Below are positions 25,034-37,310 of a stretch of DNA of 64,000 nt, one piece after another. The stretch is taken from assembly GCF_000189635.1 (NCBI RefSeq), contig NW_002476157.1:1-64000 (forward strand), written 5' to 3'. Source of the stretch: Tetrahymena thermophila SB210. Lineage: Eukaryota; Ciliophora; Oligohymenophorea; Hymenostomatida; Tetrahymenidae. The notes under the pieces are model-generated. The model did not search any database. It was not told where the DNA came from and was given only the letters and a program-made list of their open reading frames with translations. Each line of letters begins with the position of its first letter. Position 1 is the first letter of the stretch. Both the position numbers and the translations under genes were made by a program.

Positions 25034-28000
25034 TCAGTCGCTTTATTCGCTATCCGATTCAGATTCGCTCTCTTCTGTTAGCTCAGTGATGTAGAGAATT
25101 TTAACTAAATTCTTTTGCTTCTTGTATTAAAGATCAATTTACAAGATTTACTTAATTTTCTATGAAATAAATGAAAAATAAAATAAGTATACTACTAATA
25201 ATTATTTACTTCTCTGCATAAATAGCATTCCCCTGTTATTTTCCATATATCCAAACTGCAATCATAGCATATTCCTAATATTTTTTATTATTTAATATTG
25301 TTTTTTATTTTTTAATATTATACCTCCATGTCCACAGTTCATAAAAACGGAGTCTTGACTATTTTAAAAACAAATTAAGCAATTTTATTCCTCTTCTTCT
25401 TTAATTTATTGATTTTAAGGAGTACTTGTTTTATTACTTTCTTATTTAATTTCTGTTTTTTGTTCTTAATTATTGGGGTTTTATTATTCTTCAGTAATTT
25501 TTTTATCAGCTTACTAATTAGCATTTTCAACAGAAATTATATTTTATTAATCTTAATTTTAACAAGTTGTCTGCTCATAATTTGGAGGTTAAATATTTTC
25601 TATTTATATGCATTCTATAGATTTTTAGTTAGTCAAAGAAGAAATTATTTCTTTTTCAGTTTCTTTTTCTCTAAATGAACTCTAGCATGATTTCAGATAT
25701 AAATTACATTCATGTTTTCTAAATTAGTGAATTTATTATCTATTCGATTTCTGCTTTTCTCCCTTCGCTGTAGATTGCTCTGAAATATCTTCTTTTTATT
25801 GCATTTACTCAAGTCTTGCACTATTTATTTCGCTTCTAATCTTGATATAAATATTATTTAACTTCAATTATTTATTAAATTTAAGAATTTTACTTTCTAG
25901 ATTGAAGGTAGATCTATTAATTTCATTGAAGCAGGGAATTATATTTCAAATACAGGTATATTTTTAATTGTGTTTTCTAATTTATTTTGTTTGGATTCCT
26001 TTGAATTTCTAATATTTTCTGACAATTAACTAATATCAAGAGCATTATTTTCATTAATTTTTTAATTTTCTTATGATTTTTTGCACTCAGAATCTTCTGA
26101 TTCGTCAAAGACTATAATTTTATCATCATTTTGCAGCGTTATCACTTCTAAATCCTTAATTCCCTAACATTAGTTTAATTAAGTTGCTAATGATTCTGCT
26201 GCCACAGCATCATACTTCTTTCTGCTACTAGAACTTATTTAATCATTTTAGTTAGCATTAATTTAATCAATATTTTAGTTATTGCTGATATTATCTGCCT
26301 CAACTTGCTGCTGAGAAGAATCTTTTTCAGATTTTCTATGTGAATTTTATACTGATTGCATTTTACTTTCAGAGTATTATTTGAAATAAGTATTGGAGAA
26401 TTTTATCTTTTTTTAACAATAAACAATAATAAAATTTTATTGTATTATATAATTAATTTTACTAAAAATTTAGGAAGAATATTGACAGAAATTCTTTTAA
26501 ATTAAATTTCAGGAGGTTTAGATACTTTGTTTCTGATATTTTGTTAATGATTTCTTCTATCGTATAAGTTTATATTTTAAATTTAATTCTAAGGATTTTA
26601 TTAATTTTATTATCGGTTGTTATTATTATTATTGTTATTATTTTGATTTCTTATATTTAGCAAGTGTAAATGATGATTTAAAATTATTCCACTATTGTTA
26701 TTTAAATTATTAATTATATTTTAATTTTATGCATCTCTTTGGGCTTCCTCTTACTCTGAGTCTTCTGATACAATTTACTTTATAAATTACCTAAAAAAGT
26801 TTTAGTCAATTTAAAATAAATTAATTTTTATTTATTTTACTTGATTGAAGCATTGAAGATAGCAGTGATAATAAACTGGCTTAAACCAATTGCGAAATTA
26901 AATATTACTGAAATTCTTATTTATTCTTTATTAAAATATTATAAAATCTTCTTAAACTTAAAATTATATTTACCTGTAGAATTATTTTCTAATGTGTCAA
27001 TAATACTAATAATAGCAAAACAACTATTGATTGACTAGCTAGTGATAGTATAGAACATCCAAATAATACCTTTAACTTATTTTATTATCTAAATTAAAAA
27101 TAGAATTTCGTAATTCTAAAAATTTACATTCAAACATCTAAGCCTACCCCTAGCAAACCTAGCACAATTTAGTCAATGACATCATGAATAATCCAAAAAT
27201 TAATCCACAGACAATTGAAAAAAAAACCCAATAAACCCAAAACACTTCAGACCAACTCCAATCTATATCACCTGAAATTTTCAGACTGACATTTATTATT
27301 TGAATGATAATAAAAATCCTAAAAGTAATGATTAGCTATGTAAAATTAATTAAATTAGAATATATTTAAATGAATTCAAACAATAATAATTACAAAATCA
27401 ATAAAGGAAATGCACTCGTTCTGTTTTTTATTAATAATATAAATCCAGTATCTGAGTAAACATGCAGCAAAAATAGGTCCAATAGTTATCATAAAAGAGA
27501 ATTAATGTGTTCTAAAATACGCATAAAGTACTCCTCCAGACAATAAAAACGTCATATCTTCAAATATTTCTATCTGTAACAACCTTTGTGTTTATTGACT
27601 TTTTATTAATTAAAATTATTAACTAAAATTTTAACATACTTTAAAATAAATATTTTACTCGTATTACTTTTTGAGTTGTTTCAACAATTTATGAATATCT
27701 AACAAAAAATAAACAGAAATCGAGATAATAGGGAAAATTGGATCAAGTTAATAAGTTGAAAAAGCGCTGAGAATCAAAAATATTGTTAAGCAAACAATAG
27801 CTTAGTTAGCTATCATGTGATTAAACCATTAGTCATAAGTCTCCATACTTTAATAAATCAAAGCATCATTTTCAACTACATCTAAGTTGCTTAAAACTTA
27901 CATTCTTCTTTATTAAATTTATTATTATAAGTTCTGTTAAAGTTGCTATTGCTGAGGATACTGCTGCTGTTAATTCTGGCTTTGTGCTTATATAATTTGT

Positions 28001-28366
28001 TCGTTATGTTCTACATTTTAATTCTACCTGGAGTTATTTAAAATACTTTGATTTCGTGGATGTAGCTGATCTTAGTAATTAAATAAACATTTTTAATAAA
28101 ATTTTAATTGATTTCATCAATAAGATACTTATAATTTAGACATTAATCTAAGATTGATGGTGTAAATTTTCTTATTGGTTGTTTCTTGAAATTTAAGGAT
28201 GCTATGATTAGTTTGAAAAGTTTATTATGTTTATAATATTATTTCTGTTTCTATTGCTAAAGTTCTCGATATTTAAGTTTTAATTTTAATTATTGTCAAT
28301 TAATTCATCTTAGTTCTAACCAATAATTTACTCGACAGTATCATTTAAATTACTTACATGCATCAT
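25034..28366 (-). CDS. Multi-span membrane protein (Tmemb_185A-like) with C-terminal RING finger
   Basis: Eleven exons, read 5' to 3': 28366-28129, 28070-27640, 27573-27394, 27335-27128, 27069-26974, 26907-26841, 26790-26463, 26406-25894, 25840-25324, 25274-25210, 25120-25034. All ten splice phases agree, giving 909 aa. After a Q/N-rich N-terminus there are several hydrophobic helices (AIVCLTIFLILSAFSTY, FPIISISVYFLLDIH, FMITIGPIFAACLLRY, DIDWSWSEVFWVYWVFFSI, WMFYTITSQSINSCFAIISI, VIFNFAIGLSQFIITAIF). The D-x-W-S-W...VFW...W pattern is typical of the transmembrane Fragile-X-F (TMEM185) family. A long polar region follows, then a C3HC4 RING: CLICFQNSQDSVFMNCGHGG, CYDCSLDIWKITGECYLC. It is probably a membrane-anchored E3 ubiquitin ligase. 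The RING type resembles the compact C-terminal RINGs of MUL1/IAP proteins. Confidence 0.85.
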
Positions 28367-30350
28367 TCTTTATCTATTTTAATTGCTGCTAGCATCCATA
28401 CCTAAATATACAAATTTAAAATGAAAGATTAAAGTACTCAAAAGTATCAAATTTGAAATCTAAGCTTACTAATATTTTAGCGATCAATAGCGCTTATTGA
28501 ATAAATAGTACTCATTTAAAATATGAAGGAATAAAAGTAGATTTAGTTAGTTAGCTATATTTATTTTGAAGTAAGCTCAGAAAGAAATTAAAGCACTGTA
28601 TATTCTACTTAATTAATATAAATAAATATTTTTTTACTTTAAACCTAAATTGATGTTTATATTTTCTTTATATAATAATTTATTTAAACTAACCCTATTC
28701 ATTTTTAAATGTTTTTAACAAAAATATTGGTGATAGTTATATTGCTGTAAAACATGTAATAATAATAATAATAATAATAATGATAATCAAATTTATTTTT
28801 TAGAACTTCATAACATATTCAACAAATACTATAGAATAAAAAGTAGATGTAATATTTAGATTTTATTCAATATTCTTTAAAAAATTATAGTATGGTCAGT
28901 ACTTTTTAAATTTATCATAATGATTAAATATTTATCGTTTGATATAAAATTATTTAAACATTTAAGTTGAAGCATCATAAAATAATATAGAAAATAAGCA
29001 CAAGTTATTTTTCAGGTTTATAAAATAGCTATAGTCTTCCTTTTTTATAATTTAATAAAAACTTAAATGTAATAGCTCTAAATAAAATAATACAAAATCA
29101 AATAAAAAAACAATTAATTAAAAAAATTATGTAAAGAATGTATATTTAATATATATATACTCTAGCTAAATTTCTTATCTTAAATAAACAAGTAAAGTGC
29201 ATAAATTTCTTTTGTTTTCCAAAAAATTTTTTATGTCTTAAAATTATTAATTAATTATTATCAAAATAGTAAATACTTTCATATTTTTCAAATAATAAAT
29301 AAATTATTGTTTTGCAATTTTTGAGATATGCATTTTGTATCAGTTAATTAATATTTTTAAATTTTAAAATATTTTAAAGGAGAAATTAAATTTCTTAGTT
29401 TAAAAATATCAATAAGAAGATTTTTCTGAATATTTTAATATGTCAATATAAATTGTATATAAATTGGATTAATAATTTTTAAAAAAATAAGTTTTATTAA
29501 TAATTCTAATACTAAATTTACAATTCATATATATCTTTGTATTGAAATATAAAAAGACTTTTATTATTCATAAAATTTTGCTTAAAAAATAAAAAATGTT
29601 AAAATTTTATCAAAAAATGATTATATTTTTCCATTTTTTCTTGTTTTTTTGAGTGTATGGTGATAAAATTAGATTGATAATATTTAAATTTTAAACAATA
29701 AAGATAAAATTATTTAATTACATTATTAATTAGATTAAATTAGATTATACTATAATATAGATAATAATTTTAACCTTATGGAAATATTTAGATAGATAAT
29801 TAATAAAATTAAAGTAATCTTAATAAAATACTAACCAACCTCTCAAACTGGACGAAAAGTTAATAGATTTAAAAATATTAACGGAATACTTTGGCAAAGT
29901 TGGTTAATGATATATATTTTTAATCTCTAGAGAATTTTTTAGAAGATAAGAATTAGATATAATCAATGAAAATAAAATTTTCTTTTTTATTTATTAATAA
30001 AGATTGATGACAGATATTCATTCACATTATTTCAAAATTGCGGGTGATATTATCGTTAATCTATTCGTTTGTGATTTGATTGTTAAGGAATTAGTAAACA
30101 AGCAAAAAATAAATTCAAAAATAAAAACAAGACAAAACAAAACAATTATAATAATAAAAAGAAGAAGAAAATAAATAAATAAATACTTGCCTTTATTTGT
30201 TAAATCCACACATATATTGAACAGCTTCTTCTTGCAGCCATACCAGCAACAAAGAAAAATCACTTATTTAATTTAATTAAGCCATAATTATAAATAATAG
30301 AGCTTCAAAGCCATCTAATTACATAATAAACTAGAAAAATAATTATAATA
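28367..30350. other. Divergent intergenic region, no gene seen
   Basis: Nearly 2 kb of AT-rich sequence between two divergent genes. It contains a trinucleotide run near 28756 and polypurine stretches near 30170, but no frame of coding character and no structured RNA candidate. Confidence 0.5.
28756..28786. repeat. (TAA)n microsatellite
   Basis: About nine TAA/AAT units in tandem with a single interruption at the end. It lies in the divergent intergenic region. Confidence 0.85.
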
Positions 30351-32237
30351 ATGCATCGTAGCTCGACTAAAGCAAATCACAATTAATTTTCTTCTCATAA
30401 ATAACAAATCTTTTCTGCTAATCCCTTAGTTAATTCAGAGGTTGGATAGCTTATTGGGAAAAAAGCTCAACTGCTATTCCCTTAGTTTGATATTGAATAA
30501 GAAGAATTTATAAAAGGAGACATAGAATAAGCTATTGCAAGCTTTGTGGTCAATCTTTAGTCACCATAAAATAAATTTGATCTGGAGTCAACAATGATGA
30601 AAATGAGGAAAATTGCTGATGAGTAAGAAAAGAAAATTCAAAAATCTATCAATAAAGATAATCAATATACTGAGGAGGATGCCTTCGGATTTACTTCTGC
30701 TATGAAATACTAATTTAAAGCCTAATTTGACAACTTAGAAGAGTAGAAAAAAAATGGTCAAATTTTTGATAATAGTTTAATAAGCGAGAAAATGCAACTA
30801 ACTCATAAATTTCCATAACTATAAGCACATTCTTAATCCACTCCTTAAACTCAACAAGGCGAAACTAAATAATATGTCACTCCTATGAAGTCAGGAGGTC
30901 ATTCTAGTGCAGTTAATCCTTTATGCGATTCTGCAAGAGTTAATACATCTGCTGGACCCTCTACTCATACAATATAAAGCAATAATATTAATTAAATTTA
31001 ATAATAACAAAGCTAACAATAGCTTTTATAAGTACAAGGAAGTAACCAAAACACTCTTGCTAGTAATGCTAATTAATCAAATTCTTAAAATATCCCAATT
31101 CAATATCTACCTCCTTAATAGTAATATTATTAATATCCTTACTCATATCATCCAAACAGTTAAAATACAGCTCCATACTTCCTTACTGCCTAAAAAGAAA
31201 ACAACTTCCCACCAAATAATTTTCATCATTAATATCATCCAAATTATAATTAATTTAATTTTCATCCTTATCCTCCTCCTCACCACCACATTTAACATCA
31301 ATAATAATAAAATTTTAATAGCTATAGTGAAAATTAAAATCCTATGGCATTTATGAGCGCTCCGCCAGGAGGTCCTTCTTATGGTGGCAATAATACAAAA
31401 TTCTTACCAAGAGTACCAATAAAAACTAATTAATACCACTAAAAAAACACATCATCATATTTAAATGAATAAGAGTAGCTTAAGAAATAGTAATATCTAT
31501 AAAATAGCAATAACAGTTAATAGCTTGGTAGCAAGTAACAGGCTTTGCAATAATAGTAATAAGTTTAATAGCCTTAATAATAATTTTAAAACTCAAATAA
31601 CCCTACTTAATAGTAAGAACAGAGCTTTTAATATCCTACATAGATTTCTCAGCAGCAACAACAACCAGAAGATATTTAAATTGACGAATAAATATCAGTT
31701 TCTCTCAAAAGAATAAATTCACTTGAAAGTGTGCAATAGCAACTAAATTTTGATGTAGTAAAAAATGATGAAAGTTTGCTAAAATCTAGTAAATTGATTG
31801 AAAATAGCTCAGATACCAAACATAATATGAATAACAGTAATAACTAAAACTGTATAGAAGAGTTCTTAAGAGAGTCAAGAATTAGTTGCGAAGGAGAGGA
31901 TATTCTTTCAAACAATAAATTATCTCTCTCTCCTTCAATATCAATAAAAAATGTGAAAAATGACATCAACGAATTTGAAAGAAGCATAAATTAAGATTCT
32001 TATCCTTGTGAATTGATTAGCAACCATAGAATTCCCCTTAGTGATTAATCAACAATGATTAATATTAAATCAGAAAATTAACACATAGAGAAATTACTCA
32101 GATACGAACATCTACACAAAAATTCTAATTTCAATGATTTTATGCACTATGAGAGTAACAGTGACCTCAATTTTATGATGGAGGAAAATCCCATTTAGCA
32201 TTTAAATTAGTGTGACTTTGATAAGTACATTGATTGA
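30351..32237 (+). CDS. Q/N/P-rich low-complexity protein
   Basis: One uninterrupted 629-codon frame with the ciliate code. The N-terminal ~150 residues are mixed and charged (for example VNSEVGQLIGKKAQLLFPQF and EQEEFIKGDIEQAIASFVVN). The centre is very rich in Gln, Asn, Pro, Tyr and His (PPNNFHHQYHPNYNQFNFHP, YPPPHHHIQHQQQQN). The C-terminus regains charge and Ser content. No catalytic motif, signal peptide or membrane segment is seen. The Pro/Tyr/His-rich middle resembles prion-like or RNA-granule linkers; that is inference from composition only. I recognise no family. Confidence 0.75.
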
Positions 32238-33124
32238 TTGATTAATTTAATCTTTCAACTATTCAAATAAATATTTTTTTTGAAAAAAATATTTTAAAAT
32301 TTATTAACAAACAAAAAGAGCTAAATGTATTTATATTATTAAAAATTCTTAAGAAAATAAACAATCGCACATACTGTCTAAATTGTAAGTATCAATTAAT
32401 TAATACAATAGAATGAAAAAGATTTAAAAATATGTTGTGATTTGATAAAATACTTTTATGTATATAATAAATTAAAAAAATAAATGGATAATTAAGTCAT
32501 ATATAATATATATTATTATTATTTACCTTTGCATCTTGCAAATTATATTTTCTATATTAATTAATAATAAATTTTAATAATTTTTTATTTCTATCAGAAA
32601 CAAGCAAGACATAATACTATTTATTTCATTTATTTAATAAAAAAATTCATTTTCTCCATAAAAACATGAATTATTTATTATTTTTAACTGATTTCATAGT
32701 TTTTAATTAATTTTTTCATTTGCTTCTAAAGTAAATCATAAATATATGAAATCCTTTTAAATTCGTTTTATATATTAAAGATCTGAGTTTTTCATTCATT
32801 TCATGCAAAAAACTGAATATTCCAGTTAAGCAAAGTTAAGATTAAAGCAAGTGCAAAAACTGAATATTAAAATACAAAATATTATCTGTGAAAATAGATG
32901 CTTCCAAAAGATTATCTCCTAAATTTTTAATTTTTTTATGACTTGAATTTCATATATTTGTATAAAAAAATAAAGTATTGCAGTATATGAGAATTTAATT
33001 CCCTCAATTTCAATTCCAATAAGATTTAATATTTTAATAAAATAAAATTTAATTAATTAATTAGTTTTATTAATTAAGTTTGAAATAATTTAAATTCATT
33101 AAAACACATATTTAAATAAAATTA
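32238..33124. other. Convergent 3' intergenic spacer
   Basis: About 890 AT-rich bases between convergent genes; nothing supportable seen. Confidence 0.5.
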
Positions 33125-34849
33125 TCAAAAATTTTAAATCATCTATTTGATAACTTGCAAAGATTCCTATTGAAATTCATAAGAATTTTTGCTTTCACTC
33201 TTAAATATAATCTTATTTTAATTCATCTAAAGTATTAATTAATCTTCTTCATTCTAATCGTCATTTTCTTCATTTTGGGTACGAACATAAGCTTCTTTAA
33301 TTGATATATTTTCTAAACTTTACAATTTCTTTGGATTAGTTTTCTCTTCATCAATTGTAACTTAGAACGGTATTCCAAATGAATTACTAGTTAAAAGATC
33401 TATTAATTTAATAACAAGATCATAGTCTTATTTGTATTAGCTAAAATTTTCAGCACTTTCAATTTCAATTTATGCAAGCTCAAGAAGACTTGTGATTAAT
33501 GTTTAAACTACAGGCTATAAATCAATACTGATTTTATCACATATTAACTTTGATTTTTGATAATTTTCTTCAGTTATAACATCCTTAAACATTCTTTTTT
33601 AATTAATTAATAAAGGATTTAAAAAACTATTAGAATATCAAAAATTAATTAAAATATTTCTTACTGTATTTGTTATTTGGTAAGTGGAAGCTAAACTTTC
33701 TAACCATTGTAATTAAATAGTATTGCCATTTCTGTTATTTTTGTAATAATTAAATTTAGTAAATATAGTATTTATTTTTCTTATTTTGATTGATTTTGCT
33801 TGTTCAATATTTTTAGATAAACATTTTAGAGTATTGAGCAATGATATTTGATTGTAATATTTATGAATTCTCTAAGCACTATACCAAACTCATTTGCAAA
33901 ATCGTTGTCTATTTGCACTTCTTTATATAACTAATTTGACAAATACTTATTTATTATATTTTAACTATAGTTCTATTAGCTACATTCTTACAGCCAAGGT
34001 TCATTAAACAATCCAAATAAATCTATTCTTTCTTCTGGATTTACTTTGAGCATTTTATCAATAAATTATTTGCATTCTTTTGAGATTTATGGATTAATAA
34101 ATTCTAGTCTCCTATCTCTGACCATGTCTTCTAATTCTTATCTTTTATTGTGACCAGTTGGGAAAAATGGATATCTGCCATGAGTCATCTTATTTATCAA
34201 TAAACGAAAATTTTTTAGTTTGAAAATAAAAATATTTTAAAATTACAGCATAAACAATACAACCAAAAGACCAAACATCACATTTTTTATTGTATTCTAA
34301 TCCAAATAAAACTTCTGGAGCCATTGTCAAAGGAGTTCCAGCATAAGTGTGACCTATCTCTTAACATGATTTTGCTAATCCAAAATCTGCTATTTTACAC
34401 TCAAAATTTTTGTTAATTAAAATGTTTTGCAGCTTCATATCTCTATGAATAATATCTAAATCGTAAAGAGCAATAAATCCTAGCAAAATCTAGTTAGTAA
34501 ATAGTTTTGCAACATCTTCTGGTAAAGTTCTATTTTCAAATCTATTTACAAAACTATCTAAATCTCCGAATTCACATAACTCAGTTATGATATAAATGTA
34601 ATTTTCTTCACTAAAATTATCAATAAATTCTAAAACATGGCAATTGTGTAAAAGTGACTAATGCAATTGACATTCTTGATCAATCTTATCTAAGTAATCT
34701 TTATTTTTTATTGCATCTATTTTTTTTATTGCAACTAGCTTATTTTTATGAGTATCTTTTCCTGGATAAACAATAGCAAAAGCTCCTTTTCCTAATTCAG
34801 TTTTACCTTGTAAGTATCTTTTATCTTTTAAAGTCTTCACTTTTCCCAT
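33125..34849 (-). CDS. ULK/ATG1-like serine/threonine protein kinase
   Basis: Three exons (34849-34247, 34188-33665, 33593-33125; introns 58 and 71 bp) give 531 aa. The kinase domain fills about residues 12-270 with all key elements: glycine loop LGKGAFAIVY at 19-28, VAIKK with Lys42, IIHRDMKLQNIL catalytic loop, KIADFGLAK, and AGTPLTMAPEVLFGLEYNKK. The GTPLxMAPEVL activation segment and HRDMKLQNIL are typical of the ULK/ATG1-type branch, which is expanded in ciliates. The C-terminal ~240 residues are helical with an acidic end and no known domain. It should be an active kinase; substrate and process are unknown, so an autophagy role is not implied. It is divergent from the CFAP20-like gene with 482 bp between start codons. 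Confidence 0.88.
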
Positions 34850-35331
34850 TTGTTTATTAGTATTTTCTTGATTTTAAAATATAATTAATTGTTTTTCTAA
34901 AAATATTAATAATATAGATGAATTTTTTGATTTTTTTTATAAATTTAAAAGTAATTCAGAAAAAAAAATATTTATTTCTAATTAAAAAATAACCAAAAAA
35001 AGGGACACTCTTTTAACTGATATCAAAAACTAATATACTAATATCTTCACTAATAATTTAGAGATACCTAACTCTATGGTACCATAAAATCTTTTTAAAG
35101 GTAATTTATATTTTTAATAAAATTTATTTTATTAGAGATTGAAAGCTTTTAAATTTATGAAATTTTTAGAGTAATAATTTTTGGCGAAAATTAGAAATAT
35201 TATACTTTATAAATTAAGAAATTTAAATATTATAATAGCTATTTATAATGGTATAAAATATTATTTAATTTTAATTGTATTTATAAAATTCATAGTTTTT
35301 GTAAATTTTATAGTTAATTAATTAATTAGTC
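34850..35331. other. Shared divergent promoter region
   Basis: 482 bases between the start codons of the minus-strand kinase and the plus-strand CFAP20-like gene. It is AT-rich with no discrete motif I can name, and must include both promoters. Confidence 0.55.
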
Positions 35332-36699
35332 ATGTTTAGAGAAACACTGCAGTCAGGAATAATATCAGTACTTTATAGTTAAGGGTAATAAAAAGTAATA
35401 TTAAAGATAAAATGAAAACTAATTATTATAAATCCTATATTTTTATTAATTATAATTATAAAAAGATCAAAACCATTGCAAGTATGGGATTAAAAAAGTA
35501 AAGATATTAGTTTTTAGATAATGTAGAAATTTAGAATAATCATTTATATTAAAGCTTCAGATGGAAAAATAGAGGTTATAAAAGATGAAGAAACAAAAAC
35601 ACACGTTGTAGAAATAGTTGGATAAAATAGTAGTACAAATTATATAGAAGGGCCTAATATTCATAAAGATGGATTTGGGCTCAAATTAACATGGCTCCAT
35701 GTTTTAGTTAAAAATGTAAGAAGTTCATAAAGCGAATTAATTGAAATCAAAATTATAAAAATAGCTAAAAAAAGACTTTTCTTTTGTTGTTGAGGTTGTT
35801 GATCATAAAAAATAGAAAAGAAGATTTAAATTTAGTAATTGGTTCAAAGACACAAGAGTAAAAAGCACAGTTACTAACATTAAATTAAAAATGTAAGAAG
35901 GGTGGAATCACTTTGTTTTTGATATAAAGCACATATGCTTAAAGTCATACGGCACAAACCTCTAAGAAATTGTTAAAATGGTAGTAAATGCAAATTGTAG
36001 ACTTAGAAGAATTTATTTTGCAGAAAAGCCTTTCCATCTTCATTAAATTAGCTAAATTCCAAATGATTTTAAAGTATTTATCTAAGGCTAAAACGTAATA
36101 AGCATTTAATTTATTTTAAAATATTACAAAAGCAATTATTATTATTAAAAAAAATAAAACTTATTGGCAGACATTCGTTTAATCTTGCTTATTATAGACA
36201 GAAAATGTTTATTTATTTATTAATAAAATATATTTTATTTATACATTCTTATTTTGGCAAAATCTATAAAAATGTTTTATTTAGGTTTCTACTTATCAAC
36301 ATAAATAATTTATTCTTTATTACAAATAATTAAAGATGGAATAAAATAATAATCTTTAGCATAAATTATTTAAATTTATTTGAGCTTATAAGGGTTTATT
36401 TAATAAAAAGTATAGATTAATATTTTAAAAAATAATTTTATTTTTAAGTTATTACAAAAAGTGTAAAACAATAGCTTAAAGTTTCACATTTAAAATTAAA
36501 ATAAAAATAATGCAAATATTTTATTTTTTTTTTAAATAATCTGAAAATTAAATATTATTTTTAAGATTTTTCTATTTAAATTTCTAAAGTAGATTTTAAA
36601 AATTTTTAACTTTGAATTAAAAAAAAGAATGGAAAGTATTAAGAAGAACCAGAAGATGAGCAAGAGGAGGAAGAAGAATAACCAGCTGATAATAATTGA
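35332..36699 (+). CDS. Divergent CFAP20/BUG22 paralogue with acidic tail
   Basis: Five exons (35332-35384, 35466-35497, 35555-35715, 35765-36094, 36628-36699) give 215 aa, against about 193 for CFAP20. It aligns along its whole length with CFAP20: MFRETLQSGIISVLYSQG against the MFKNTFQSGFLSILYSIG start, SKPLQVWDQK, DGKIEVIKDE, then LKKDFSFVVEVVDHKKQKRR, EGWNHFVFDIKHICLKSYGT and NANCRLRRIYFAEK. CFAP20 is a highly conserved inner-junction protein of ciliary doublet and centriolar microtubules. This copy is far more diverged than a canonical ciliate BUG22 should be, and it ends in an extra Glu/Asp-rich tail, EEPEDEQEEEEEQPADNN. It is probably a specialised paralogue with a possible microtubule or tubulin-lattice role (inference). 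The last intron is unusually long (533 bp). Confidence 0.88.
36095..36627 (+). other. Long last intron of the CFAP20-like gene
   Basis: 533 bp intron, about eight times the size of the other introns in this gene. It separates the conserved core from the acidic tail. The frame stays open through much of it, so intron retention would add a Lys/Asn/Ile-rich extension before a TGA near 36540; transcripts would be needed to tell. Confidence 0.55.
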
Positions 36700-37310
36700 A
36701 ATTTTTTTTTCCTTCTTAGTTTCTAATGGAAATTGTTAATTGCAAAAAGAAGATTTTTAACGAATAGATTTTTAATAAGAAATAAGTAATTGATTTAAGT
36801 GTAATATTTTTTACAGATTTTTTATTTATTTGTTATGATAGAAATAACAATTATTATTCAATAGAAAATGTATTTATTTTTATTTATCTAATAATTTTGT
36901 ATTGAGTGGTTCATTTAGAATGTATTGAAATTGTATATAATTATGTTAAAATATAAATTTCTTTAGAACTTCTAATTAAATTACTTTTGATTTTAATTAA
37001 TTGTTATAGAGACATACATACATACATACAAAATAATTCTTTAATTTTGCTTTACTTTGAAATTGTTTGAAAAATTTAATTTTTTTGAAAATTTTACAAT
37101 AAAAAACAAAAAGCTGATTAAATTTTTGCAAAAAAATATATATTAAGTAACAAAGATTCTTTAGACTAGAAAATATTTTAGGGATTTACAAAGATTATTC
37201 TTTATTAACTTCTAAAAAATAAACATTTTAAAAACCAAACTTATTTTAAAATCTTAAATTCGCGTGGCATTTAAAATTTAATAGAAATAGTTTAATTAAT
37301 ACTCATATAA
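36700..37310. other. Intergenic region
   Basis: About 610 AT-rich bases between two plus-strand genes, with a short (CATA)n run at 37012-37030. No gene seen. Confidence 0.5.

Noticed and set aside
25682-25707. A 26-bp intron in the RING membrane gene
   Set aside because: The reading frame stays open through it, so no intron is needed; 26 bp would also be too short.
30907-31356. 149-aa plus-strand ORF readable in the standard code
   Set aside because: Shadow frame inside the 628-aa Q/N/P-rich gene; its hydrophobic, low-complexity translation comes from reading Gln/Asn codons out of frame.
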